Shown: positions 35,760-44,276, counted from the stretch's first letter. The stretch: DNA of 64,000 nt from Pseudolysobacter antarcticus (GCF_004168365.1 NZ_CP035704.1:248001-312000); one strand, 5' to 3'. Program-made: numbers and translations. Notes: generated by a model not told the origin, from the letters alone.

Positions 35760-38183
35760 TCACTCGTGGCGCAGGGCAATCATTGGATCGACACGCAACG
35801 CGCGACGCGCCGGAACGATCACCGCGAATGCTGCGGTCAGCAGCAACATACACAACACGCCGAGTACCATCAGCGGGTCGTGCACAGCAACGGTTTGGGA
35901 ATATCGGGTCAGCATGCGCGCGAACGGAATGCCCATGCCTAAGCCCAAGGCGAGGCCGATCCCGACTTGCGCGGCGGCGCGGGCAAAGACGCTGCGCAAT
36001 ATTCGCCACTGCGGCGCACCTAGTGCACGGCGTACACCGATTTCTCGCGTGCGCTGGCCAACGCTGAACGCCATTACGCCGTAGAGGCCAGCACTCGCGA
36101 TCAACAACGCGATCAAGCCGGAGATGGCAAACCACTGCAAGGTCTGGCGTTCATTGGTGGTGTTTCGATGGTTGTACTTTGCATAGTCGCCGACGCCGTA
36201 CAACGGAATATCCGGATCGATGCCGTGCATGATTTCGGTCAGTCGCGGGGTATACGATTTTGCGTTACCACGCGTGCGCACAGTGACGATGCCATACACG
36301 TTCGGTGCCTGGCGCAGCGGTACCAGCATCGATGGAAACTTCGGCTCTTGTGGCGTGGTCAGGGTCAAGGTTTCGACAACGCCGACCACGGTCACCGTAC
36401 GCATGCTTGGATCGCTCGAATCGATGCGGAAGCGTTTGCCCAACACGCTGGCGCCATCACCGAGACGTTCGACAAAACGCCGATCGACCACCGCCACTTG
36501 CTCACTGTCGGCGCGATCGCGGCTGTCGAAAAATCGCCCTTCCTGCAAATGGATGCCGAAGGTGCTCAGGCTGTGATCGTCCACCGCACCGTAATACATC
36601 GGTGGCAAAACGTGATCACCTATCGGCGCGCTGTCCGGCGCTACATCGAGCGTATCGCTCCATACGCCGGGCTGTATCTGACCGACCGAGGCATCAACCA
36701 CATTGGCATCGTCGCGCAGGCGCTGCGTCAGTTTTTCGTACAAACGCAGTTGATCGTTATTGCTGGGATAGGTGCTCTTGGTCAGATCGAACTTTGCGCT
36801 GAGCAGGTGTTGTTCGTCGATGCCGAGATGCGCATGTTCGACCGCGGTGATGGCGCGCAGCATCGTGCCGACGCTGATCAACAGCACGCACGAAAGCGCG
36901 ATTTCACCGATCACGAGAATTCGACTGACACGCGCGAATGAACCGCCGACGACACTCGGCGCAGCATCGCGCAACGGGCCTGCCGTCAGCGTGTTGCTTG
37001 CATGGAGTGCCGGTAACAAACCGCATAGCAGTGCCGATATCAACGTTGCGCCAATGGCGAACAGCACACTGCTCGAATCCAGCGAAAAATGTTGCCACGG
37101 CGCATGCGCATCGGACTGAAGCCAAGTCGACTCCTGCCAAACCGCACCAATCACGGCCAGCGGCACTGCAATCGCCGCGGCGATCAGACTCAGCAACAGG
37201 CTCTGCATCAGCAATTGCAATACGATCCGTGATCGGCTTGCGCCCAGCGCGATGCGAACGCCGAGTTCCTGGCGACGCGCCAACGTGCGTGTCAGCAATA
37301 GATTGGCGGCGTTGGCGCAGGCCACCAGCAGCACCAGCATCACGGCGACAAATGCGAGCGTAAAAAAAAGCCGTTCGCGCGGGCTGTAATGCGTAAAAGC
37401 CGCGATCACCGCATGCTGATTCTGCAGGCGATGCGGCTCGGCGCGCACGGCGTCGGCGAACCACGAATCCAACGCATTCTGTATCGCCGCATCGTCGATT
37501 CCTGGCATGCGACGCAGCACAATTTTCATGCCCCAATCTGCTGCGACGAGGTTCTTGCCTTCGCCAAGCACGGCGGGAATCCACAGCGCCTCCTTACCCG
37601 GATAACCATAATTTTCGGGCATGACGCCGATGATATTGGCCGCATGAGAGTCGACTCGAATTTGTCGTTCGATGATCGCTGGATCGCCGCCATAACGGCT
37701 CTGCCACAAGCGATAGGACAGCATGGCCACAGCCGGCGAACCTTCACGACCATCGTCGTCGACGAAATCGCGACCGAGCATCGGGGCAACACCGAAGACA
37801 TGAAACAGATTGGTGGTGTTGATGCCGCCTTCGACAACTTCGGGGCGATCCAGATCGCTGAGCCGGATCACCGCCGTCGTATAACTCGCGACTTCGGCAA
37901 TGCCTTTGAGCTGCCGACGGATTTGCAAAAAATCATTATCGTTGCCGACACTCAGGTCCGCATTGTTGAATTGTTCGTGACCGTTTTTTTCGACCAGACC
38001 GGCCTTCAATAATTGATCGGGCGCATTGAATGGCGGTGGACGGACAAAACCGTTGATCATCGCAAGCATGAAAATCACGCAGGTAAGTCCGGCGGCAAGC
38101 ACGCCGATCACGAGCGCAGAAAAGGCCGGTCGTGTGGCGATGCCGCGCGCGGCGTGCTTGAGTTCGGTCCAGCAGATGTTCAT
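35760..38183 (-). CDS. ABC permease, duplicated MacB_PCD-FtsX type (permease 7)
   Basis: 807 residues, beginning MNICWTELKHAARGIATRP like permease 6. The periplasmic cores have diverged strongly from permease 6, which is where substrate or adaptor contacts are expected. FtsX marks: RTLARRQELGVRIALGAS in the middle and VGQRTREIGVRRALGAP near the C-terminus. It ends IALRHE. It is ten bases downstream of permease 8. Confidence 0.9.
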   Translation of the reverse strand: MNICWTELKHAARGIATRPAFSALVIGVLAAGLTCVIFMLAMINGFVRPPPFNAPDQLLKAGLVEKNGHEQFNNADLSVGNDNDFLQIRRQLKGIAEVASYTTAVIRLSDLDRPEVVEGGINTTNLFHVFGVAPMLGRDFVDDDGREGSPAVAMLSYRLWQSRYGGDPAIIERQIRVDSHAANIIGVMPENYGYPGKEALWIPAVLGEGKNLVAADWGMKIVLRRMPGIDDAAIQNALDSWFADAVRAEPHRLQNQHAVIAAFTHYSPRERLFFTLAFVAVMLVLLVACANAANLLLTRTLARRQELGVRIALGASRSRIVLQLLMQSLLLSLIAAAIAVPLAVIGAVWQESTWLQSDAHAPWQHFSLDSSSVLFAIGATLISALLCGLLPALHASNTLTAGPLRDAAPSVVGGSFARVSRILVIGEIALSCVLLISVGTMLRAITAVEHAHLGIDEQHLLSAKFDLTKSTYPSNNDQLRLYEKLTQRLRDDANVVDASVGQIQPGVWSDTLDVAPDSAPIGDHVLPPMYYGAVDDHSLSTFGIHLQEGRFFDSRDRADSEQVAVVDRRFVERLGDGASVLGKRFRIDSSDPSMRTVTVVGVVETLTLTTPQEPKFPSMLVPLRQAPNVYGIVTVRTRGNAKSYTPRLTEIMHGIDPDIPLYGVGDYAKYNHRNTTNERQTLQWFAISGLIALLIASAGLYGVMAFSVGQRTREIGVRRALGAPQWRILRSVFARAAAQVGIGLALGLGMGIPFARMLTRYSQTVAVHDPLMVLGVLCMLLLTAAFAVIVPARRALRVDPMIALRHE
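38046..38183 (-). repeat. Near-identical 5' end shared by permeases 6 and 7 (unit in permease 7)
   Basis: Partner of 35532-35669. A tract this conserved beside diverged sequence suggests gene conversion at the 5' end or a recent recombination that swapped the periplasmic part. Confidence 0.9.
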
Positions 38184-38193
38184 CGTTGCAGCC

Positions 38194-40590
38194 TCAGATC
38201 AACGCATCACGCGGTGCCACCGCGCACGCGCGGCGCGCGGGCAGCAGGCATGCCAGCAGCAGGGTGATAAGTAACAGCAGACTCACGCCGATCAAGGTCA
38301 GCGGATCGCTCGCGGGCACGCCGAACAGCAAGCTGCGCAGGGTGTTGGCGCCGATCAGCGCGCCGATCAGGCCGATGCCGATCCCGCTCGCACCGATGCG
38401 CAATCCGCTGCCGACCACAAGTTTGGCGATGCGGCTGCGCGATGATCCCAATGCCTGGCGCAAAGCGAATTCATGCTCACGCTGGCCGACCGCAAATGCC
38501 ATCAAGCCGTACAGGCCGCCGATCGCGAGCACCAGCGCGACGCTGGCGAATGCGCCCAGCAGGATCAGGCTGAAACGCCGATCCGCCAAAGCCGACGCGC
38601 GTACTTCTTCAAGCGGACGCAAGCTGTACGGAATGCCGCTGGCGAGTTGCTGCAGACTGCCGCGCAACTCACTCATCAGCGCGGTCGTTGCAAGGGTCGA
38701 GCGCACCACGATGTTGAGCTCGGCCGCAACCATCGGGCGCTGTTGAAGATCGACGTAGATCGTGCCGCTCGGCGCGCGTTCGAGTTGTCTTTCGTGCACA
38801 TCGCCGACCACGCCGACGATGGTGAGAATATGCATGTCGCCGTCCATGTTGCCGAACTGGATGCGTTGGCCGATCGGGTCGCGTTCGCCCCACGTGGCGT
38901 GCGCGGCAGTGGCGCTGATCAACGCGACGTGTTCGCTATCGCTGCGATCGGAATCAGCGAAGCTGCGCCCGCGCAACAGCGGGATGCCGCTGGCCGCGAA
39001 ATAGTCCGCGCTGGCAACGCGAAATTCGGCATGCCCGATGGGTGTCGGCGCTTTGTCCGGGCTGGTCACGCTGCCATCCCAGAAACCACCGTCGGCACCG
39101 TCGTCGGTCAGCGGCAGTCCGCTCACGCCGCCGACCGCATTCACGCCGGGCAGTCGCGCGAATGCACTCATCAATTCGGTGTAACGTCGCGCGGTGGTCG
39201 CGGCGACGGCGGCATCGCGTGTCCACGGCTGCGACACCTGCACGTTGACTGCGCCCGCCGTGGCGAAACCCGGATCGACCGCGAGCAAGGCGAGAAAACT
39301 TCGCCCGAGCAGACCGGCGCCGATCAGCAGCACGGTGGTCAGCGCTGTTTGTCCGATCAGCAGCAAGGCGCGCGCGCGCAGATGACTTTTACTTGGCGAT
39401 TGGCCGCGGCCGCTTTCGCGCAATACGCCGATCACACTCTGGCGACGATTGCTGAGCACCACGGCGCCAGTCACGATCAGCGCGATCACGAGCGCGGCAA
39501 GCATGCTGATCGCAATACTGCCGGCGCCGATATGGATTTCCTGCGTGCGCGGCAAACTGGTCGCGGCGAACTGCAGCAGCAACTTGATTGCAACCGCCGC
39601 GGCGATCAATGCCAGCAGTGTCGCGCTGGCGGCGATCAGCAAACTCTCGAACAGAATCTGTCGCGCCAACCGCGCGCCGCTCGCGCCGAGCGCGGCGCGC
39701 ACCGCGAGTTCACGCGAGCGCGAACCGTTCAGCGCGAGCAGCAGATTGGTGGTGTTGGTGATCGCGATCAGCAGCAGGAAAGCGCAGCCCGCGGCGAGCA
39801 GCAACAGCGCGCTACGCACTGGTGCGGCGATCGCATCGCCGAGCGGGGTGAGATCGAATGCGACGGCATCGGTGTCCTTGCCGAAGCGGCGTTTGAGATT
39901 GGTCGCGAGTCCATTCGCTGCCAGCCGCGCCTGGCCCAGATCCGCGCCCGGGCGCAGTCGCGCGAGTGCCTGCCAGTTATGCGCGCTGCGCGAAGTGCCG
40001 GGGTCGTCGAGCATCGGCGTCCACACCGCGGTTTCTTGCGGAAAGGCAAAACCTGCTGGCATCACACCGATGATGATGTGCGGTATGCCATCGATATCCA
40101 GCGACTGGCCGAGCACGTCGGCACGACCGTGCAACAGGTTCTGCCACAACGCGTGGCCGATCACCGCGACAGGCTCGCGCTCACCGGCGGCGAAGGTGCG
40201 TCCGAGTTGCGGCGCGATGCCGAGCGCACGAAAAAAATCGCCGCCGCTGAAGCCGATAATTGCGCGGATCGCGTTATCGCCATTACGCAGCAGACCGGAG
40301 TTGGCGTTGTGGAATGCGATCGCATCGAACTGGTCGAGCGACGCGGCGAGATCGTCGTAATTCGGCGTCGCCAGCGCCATGCTGTGACCGTTGTCGGCGA
40401 CCTCGTGAATCACCACCAGACGCTCGGCCTGCGGGTACGGCAGCGCGCGCAACAACACCGCATCGATCACGCAGAAAATCGCGATCGCCGCCGCCAGACC
40501 GATACCCAGCGTGAGCACCGCAAAACTCGCGGTGCCGCCGCGCGCGCGCAGACTGCGCAAGGCGTGGCGCAGATCGTCGAAGATGTTCAT
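38194..40590 (-). CDS. ABC permease, duplicated MacB_PCD-FtsX type (permease 8, promoter-proximal)
   Basis: 798 residues, first permease behind the promoter. Its ATG overlaps the stop of the first ATPase (ATGA), so the two are made together and probably work together. The layout is as in the others, but the C-terminus ends PRDALI and lacks the ALR-x-E ending of the other seven, marking it as the most distinct member. FtsX marks: NGSRSRELAVRAALGAS and VGQREHEFALRQALGSS. Confidence 0.9.
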   Translation of the reverse strand: MNIFDDLRHALRSLRARGGTASFAVLTLGIGLAAAIAIFCVIDAVLLRALPYPQAERLVVIHEVADNGHSMALATPNYDDLAASLDQFDAIAFHNANSGLLRNGDNAIRAIIGFSGGDFFRALGIAPQLGRTFAAGEREPVAVIGHALWQNLLHGRADVLGQSLDIDGIPHIIIGVMPAGFAFPQETAVWTPMLDDPGTSRSAHNWQALARLRPGADLGQARLAANGLATNLKRRFGKDTDAVAFDLTPLGDAIAAPVRSALLLLAAGCAFLLLIAITNTTNLLLALNGSRSRELAVRAALGASGARLARQILFESLLIAASATLLALIAAAVAIKLLLQFAATSLPRTQEIHIGAGSIAISMLAALVIALIVTGAVVLSNRRQSVIGVLRESGRGQSPSKSHLRARALLLIGQTALTTVLLIGAGLLGRSFLALLAVDPGFATAGAVNVQVSQPWTRDAAVAATTARRYTELMSAFARLPGVNAVGGVSGLPLTDDGADGGFWDGSVTSPDKAPTPIGHAEFRVASADYFAASGIPLLRGRSFADSDRSDSEHVALISATAAHATWGERDPIGQRIQFGNMDGDMHILTIVGVVGDVHERQLERAPSGTIYVDLQQRPMVAAELNIVVRSTLATTALMSELRGSLQQLASGIPYSLRPLEEVRASALADRRFSLILLGAFASVALVLAIGGLYGLMAFAVGQREHEFALRQALGSSRSRIAKLVVGSGLRIGASGIGIGLIGALIGANTLRSLLFGVPASDPLTLIGVSLLLLITLLLACLLPARRACAVAPRDALI

Positions 40591-41342
40591 GGCGCAATGC
40601 GTTGGCTGGCCGGACGACGCAGGCGTTCGTCTTCTTCGTGGCGCAGGCGATGCATCGTTGCCTCGTCGACGACACGGCCATCGAACATGAAAATCCGGCG
40701 CTCGGCGAATTCGGCATAACGCGTATCGTGGGTGACCATGCAGATGGTCGAACCGGCTTTGTGCAGTTCGTCGAGCAGCGTCATCACTGCCTCGCCGTTT
40801 TTGGAATCCAGATTGCCGGTGGGCTCATCGGCGAGCAGGATCGACGGCTGTCCGACCAGCGCGCGCGCGACCGCAACACGTTGCTGCTGGCCACCGGAAA
40901 GTTGCGCCGGATAATGTTTCACGCGATGCGCCATGCCGACTCTTTCGAGCGCCGCAATCGTGCGGTCGCGGCGCTCGGCTTTGCTCACGCCATCGCGATA
41001 GGTCAGCGGCAGTTCGACGTTCTCGAATACGCTCAGATCGCCGATCAGGTTGAACGCCTGAAACACAAAACCGATTTCCTGATTGCGGATCAATGCGCGT
41101 TCGCTCGCGCCGATGTCGGCGACCTCGCGACCGTTCAAAACATAGGTGCCTTCGCTCGGCGTATCGAGTAGACCGAGGATCGCCAGCAGGGTCGATTTGC
41201 CGCAGCCGGACGGGCCGGAAATCGATACGTATTCGCCGCGCCGGATATCGAAATGGACGCCGGCCAATGCGTGCGTTTCCACCTCGTCGGTGAGGAACAC
41301 TTTTTTGATACTGTCGAGGCGGATCAGGGATTCGGTGCTCAT
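40587..41342 (-). CDS. ABC transporter ATPase, MacB/LolD type (first ATPase of the cluster)
   Basis: 251 residues with Walker A GPSGCGKST, signature LSGGQQQRVAVARAL, Walker B ILLADEPTGNLDS and switch histidine in VTHDTRYAEFA. The LolD/MacB-type DSKNG after the D-loop is present. It starts 42 bases after the adaptor gene and overlaps permease 8 by four bases. With the adaptor it forms the conserved head of the cluster. Its C-terminal tail is basic (RLRHEEDERLRRPASQR). Confidence 0.95.
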   Translation of the reverse strand: MSTESLIRLDSIKKVFLTDEVETHALAGVHFDIRRGEYVSISGPSGCGKSTLLAILGLLDTPSEGTYVLNGREVADIGASERALIRNQEIGFVFQAFNLIGDLSVFENVELPLTYRDGVSKAERRDRTIAALERVGMAHRVKHYPAQLSGGQQQRVAVARALVGQPSILLADEPTGNLDSKNGEAVMTLLDELHKAGSTICMVTHDTRYAEFAERRIFMFDGRVVDEATMHRLRHEEDERLRRPASQRIAP

Positions 41343-41384
41343 GCGGTTCTCACGATTGAAAGAAGTATTGAAATCGAGTGCGGG

Positions 41385-42638
41385 TTATTTCAGACGGATA
41401 CGATCGTGCTGATCGTACGCGCTGGTATCGGACAGAATCACCTGATCGCCGACGCGCAGACCTTGCAGAATTTCTATCAAGTTGACCGAACTTTTACCGA
41501 GCCGCACCGGCACGCGCGCGGCAATACCGGTGGCCGCATCGAGGCGAAACATGCGCACCTCGGAATCAGGCTGGCCGAACGCCGGACGACCAACAAAAAG
41601 TACATCTGGCAGGCGATCAATTTCGATCGTCCCGTCGACTGAAAGATCGGGGCGCGCGCCGGCTGGCAGCGCGCCGGTCAGATCGACATCCACCTGCACC
41701 GTGCCGTTCTGCACGGCTGGATCAACGCGCACCACTTTGCCTTCAACGACGCCGTTGCGCGTATCCACTTTTACCGGCTGGCCGAGCACGATGTCCTTCG
41801 CTTGGGTTTCGGCGATGCGCAGTTGCGCGCGCAACTCGTTCGGCCGCGCCACTCTCGCGAGATTGGTACCGGCCACAACCTGCTGGCCTTCCTCGACCGG
41901 CACCTGCTGCAACACGCCGGCGATACCCGCGCGCAAATGCAGCGAATCGGCCTGGCGCTGGCGCAGATTACACGCCCCAACGAGCTGATCAAGGCGCGCT
42001 TGTTCGGCAGCGATCTGCGCCGTGATGTTTTGGCCGAATTCGACCACGCGCTGTTCTTCGATCGACACGCGCCCCTTAAGCTGCTCCAGCATCACCAGGC
42101 TTTTTTTGTATTGCACGGCAGCGATCACGCCTTTGTCGGCGATGACTTTTTCGGCCTCGGCCTGCATCCGCGCGATCTCATAACTGCTGCGCGCCAAGGC
42201 GAGCGCAGATTGTTCGTCGAGAAGTTTCGATTTCAGATCGGTGCGCTTGGCGGCGAGGTCGGCCTGCGCCGCCGTGACGGCAGCTTTTGCGGCGAGCAAT
42301 TGGCTTTCGACCTCGGGATTGCTGAGTTCGAGGATTACCGTATCGGCCTGCACCGTAGCACCGGGGCGCACCACGATGTGTTCGATACGCGCTGCGGTTT
42401 CGGCGGCAATCCAGCGGATTTCCTTCGGCACCAACGTGCCCGGGCCGCGCACTTCGCGCAGCAGTTCGCCGCGTTTGACGGTATCGATCAGCACGCTGCT
42501 GCGATCGACTGAGGCCACGGCGGGGCCGAGCGCATACAGCCCGACGCTGGCGCTGGCGAGGGCGGCAACAATGATGGCGCCGATGATGTACTGGCGGCGG
42601 CGTTTGCGTTTTTTCAGTTCGGGGCGGGCAATGTCCAT
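41385..42638 (-). CDS. MacA/HlyD-like periplasmic adaptor, first gene of the cluster
   Basis: About 417 residues from ATG 42638. A basic cytoplasmic tail (ELKKRKRRRQ) precedes one membrane helix (about 18-38); then a half-lipoyl motif (GTLVPKEIRWIAAETAARIE split over the strand), a long coiled-coil hairpin (about 105-230), the second lipoyl half and a beta-barrel with VKVDTRNGVVEGKVVRVDP. It would bridge MacB-like permeases to an outer-membrane channel. MDIARPE is the family-like start; there is no ribosome site before it and the predicted sigma-54 +1 falls on its A, so a leaderless message is possible. Confidence 0.9.
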   Translation of the reverse strand: MDIARPELKKRKRRRQYIIGAIIVAALASASVGLYALGPAVASVDRSSVLIDTVKRGELLREVRGPGTLVPKEIRWIAAETAARIEHIVVRPGATVQADTVILELSNPEVESQLLAAKAAVTAAQADLAAKRTDLKSKLLDEQSALALARSSYEIARMQAEAEKVIADKGVIAAVQYKKSLVMLEQLKGRVSIEEQRVVEFGQNITAQIAAEQARLDQLVGACNLRQRQADSLHLRAGIAGVLQQVPVEEGQQVVAGTNLARVARPNELRAQLRIAETQAKDIVLGQPVKVDTRNGVVEGKVVRVDPAVQNGTVQVDVDLTGALPAGARPDLSVDGTIEIDRLPDVLFVGRPAFGQPDSEVRMFRLDAATGIAARVPVRLGKSSVNLIEILQGLRVGDQVILSDTSAYDQHDRIRLK

Positions 42639-42648
42639 GGCTTGCAAG

Positions 42649-42664
42649 AGCAGGGAGCGTGCCA
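42649..42664 (-). promoter_or_regulatory. Sigma-54 promoter of the ABC permease cluster
   Basis: On the minus strand TGGCAC-GCTCC-CTGCT matches the RpoN consensus TGGCAY-N5-TTGCW with one mismatch (C for the first T of the -12 element). GG is at 42663-42662 and GC at 42651-42650, correctly ten bases apart. The predicted +1 is base 42638, exactly the A of the adaptor ATG. The cluster encodes its own sigma-54 activator, which supports the call. Confidence 0.75.
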
Positions 42665-42727
42665 AGCTGTCAATGCAGCGCAAGTTGTTGTTTTAGCTCG
42701 CACGCGTATGGGTGGCACTAACTAGAA

Positions 42728-42743
42728 CGTCCATTATCGGACG
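42728..42743. promoter_or_regulatory. Candidate enhancer site for the cluster's sigma-54 activator
   Basis: CGTCC and GGACG form an inverted repeat around ATTATC. Its centre is about 97 bp upstream of the predicted +1 at 42638, a typical distance for sigma-54 activator sites. A related CGGACG element occurs near 42949. Assignment is inference. Confidence 0.4.
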
Positions 42744-43258
42744 CTGCGATGATCGCGAACGGGCGACTGTCCGCCATCAGCAGCTAACGAAGCCGTAGAA
42801 AACTGGCGCCGATCTAGCATGCGCGGCAGAGGTGGGCGAAGCTGGCGCACGCAGTGGATTACGATCCGCTTGCGTGCGTCATCAGTGCGATGCGGTGGCA
42901 ACGGGCCAGACCCATCTGGAGAAAACCTGACTAACTATTCGGACGTCACAACGTGTTTGTGGTTGATCACCGCAACACCGACGACACCGATGAACGAACG
43001 AGGTCTGCGGGCGCGGTTTATAACTAGGTCCGCGCCAGCAATATCGGTGCAACAAGACCGTCTATGACCGAAGGAAATCCCCGCGGGAAGGAAAGCAGTC
43101 TGACATGGGTTGAACCTGCACGGCACTGACAAACACGCACCGTTGAGGACAGCACATGACCAGCAGTGGCCCGAAAGCTCATGGCAAAGAAATAATGTGC
43201 CCGGGATTGACGGGAAGTCTCCTAAGGAGCATTTAGTTAGACTTCGCTCATGAACTAT
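42744..43258. other. Gene-poor region with IS-end-like sequence
   Basis: No convincing gene. Short open frames at 42819-43067 (+) and 42935-43132 (-) have no ribosome site or family match that I recognise. Bases 42784-42812 (GCTAACGAAGCCGTAG and following) resemble the left-end sequence at 43915-43946, so this looks like a decayed insertion-sequence copy. Confidence 0.45.
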
Positions 43259-43564
43259 CTATTCATTTTTTAATTTTTCCATCATGTGCCAACAGTAGTT
43301 GCACATTCCACCATTCTGAAGTGCATGCGCCTTTTCCGACATGGGAATTTCGTTCTCGCATGCGTCGCACGTTGCATTTCCAAAGGTTGTCATCACATCT
43401 CGTTCAAACACGAACTTCTGCTTGTCCGTCAGCGATTCGAGCCCGCGATCAATAACTCGCCGTGTTATTCCTGCTGCCGCACCATCAAGGTGCTCTCCTT
43501 CGAGGAGTTCTATCAGAAATTCCGCAAGCCCATCATTGTCATCCATGTGATCATTGTGTCCCAT
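43259..43564 (-). CDS. Small protein with a CxxC...CxxC zinc-ribbon-like pair
   Basis: 101 residues; I do not recognise the family. An acidic N-terminus (DHMDDNDGLAEFLIELLEG) is followed by CDAC and, about twenty residues on, CNYC, an arrangement typical of a small zinc ribbon. A good GGAG site precedes ATG 43564. Its codon use is visibly AT-richer than the flanking genes, and it lies between IS remnants, so recent acquisition is likely. It is transcribed in the same direction as the small Cys-rich gene 55 bases upstream and may form a pair with it. Confidence 0.65.
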   Translation of the reverse strand: MGHNDHMDDNDGLAEFLIELLEGEHLDGAAAGITRRVIDRGLESLTDKQKFVFERDVMTTFGNATCDACENEIPMSEKAHALQNGGMCNYCWHMMEKLKNE

Positions 43565-43619
43565 TCACTACTCCTTTCCCTATTTGGTTTAAACGCTTTC
43601 CCAAGTCCGTACTCCAACT

Positions 43620-43832
43620 CTAGCCGCAAGCATCATCCTCCACAAAGTACACTGAAATATTATCAACTGGGCCAGGTTGGTTTTTCGCATTGGCCGGACA
43701 TCCCTCGCGCTCACATTCCGACTGAAACGACGGAGCATCAAAATCGAGTTCATTTCCAATTAATGCAACTTCAACACATCTGCCGCAGAGTTCACATCGC
43801 TCTGCCATTGGAGAAATAATTGTTACTTCCAT
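43620..43832 (-). CDS. Small Cys-rich protein of unknown function
   Basis: About 70 residues. Several ATGs are in frame (43847, 43838, 43832); 43832 is preferred because GGAG lies nine bases before it. The N-terminal half holds CELCGRC, the C-terminal half CEREGC and a terminal Cys near DDACG, suggesting a small metal-binding or disulphide-bonded domain. No family recognised. It is AT-richer than the surroundings and directly upstream of the zinc-ribbon-like gene, inside the IS-scarred region. Confidence 0.55.
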   Translation of the reverse strand: MEVTIISPMAERCELCGRCVEVALIGNELDFDAPSFQSECEREGCPANAKNQPGPVDNISVYFVEDDACG

Positions 43833-43914
43833 AAGCATATTCTCCATTTTTTCGATTTTAACATTCTTAAGGGGGAGCTTGATGATCGGAGGGCAAACTC
43901 ACCCGCAAAGTGAA

Positions 43915-43946
43915 GGCTAACGAGGCTGTAAAAAAACTGGCCCCGA
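43915..43946 (+). repeat. IS-end-like sequence, related copy at 42784-42812
   Basis: GCTAACGAGGCTGTAAAAAA followed by ACTGGCCCCGATCT resembles GCTAACGAAGCCGTAGAAAA with ACTGGCGCCGATCT at 42784-42812, with only a few differences. It lies about 40 bases before the transposase fragment. GTTTTTCTACAGCATC at 44815-44830 reads like the inverted complement of the GAGGCTGTAAAAAA part and could be the other end. Confidence 0.5.
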
Positions 43947-43985
43947 TCTTGCGCGCAAGAAGCGAGATGATCAAGGGAGACGGGG

Positions 43986-44276
43986 ATGGCGCGATTCAAA
44001 GTGGTGGGCATGAGTCCGCGGTTGTTGCCGGTAGATCTGGAAGCGCAGCTGATACCGGGCTCGTTCGCCCACGCCGTGCATCACATCGTCGACGCGTTGG
44101 ACTTATCGCTGTTCGATGTGCACTACCGTAACGACGCGGTTGGTGCGTCGGCGATGTCGCTGAAGGCGGTGCTGCTGGCCTATTCGCAAGGCGTGGTCAG
44201 CTCACGCGCAAAGCCATCCGCACGCACACGCAACGCATGCGCGAACGCATCGAAAGCGACTCGATGGAAGGGTTAG
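43986..44276 (+). pseudogene. Truncated transposase (IS1182-like, DUF772 N-terminus)
   Basis: Only the first 75 or so residues look like a transposase: MARFKVVGMSPRLLPVDLEA, LIPGSFAHAVHHIVD, FDVHYRNDAVGASA and LKAVLLAYSQGVVSSR match the N-terminal domain of IS1182-type enzymes, which normally run to several hundred residues. The usual YPP motif before the LK segment is missing three residues. After SSR the frame jumps to unrelated sequence and stops, while another frame continues as a possible fragment (RTHTQRMRERIES). The catalytic domain is gone, so the element cannot move on its own. Confidence 0.8.

Noticed and set aside
20994-40590. Reading the permease array as assembly-duplicated copies of one gene
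   Set aside because: Apart from local tracts the eight proteins differ clearly from one another in length, sequence and C-terminus.
38473-40719. 748-codon open frame antisense to permease 8
   Set aside because: High-GC shadow frame rich in Arg/Gln/His; the permease on the other strand is a clear family member.
42708-42726. TGGCAC on the + strand as a second sigma-54 site
   Set aside because: No GC at the -12 position and it points away from the cluster, towards a gene-poor region.
42819-43132. Short open frames in the gap after the ABC cluster promoter
   Set aside because: No ribosome site, no recognisable domain, and they overlap sequence that looks like an old IS end.
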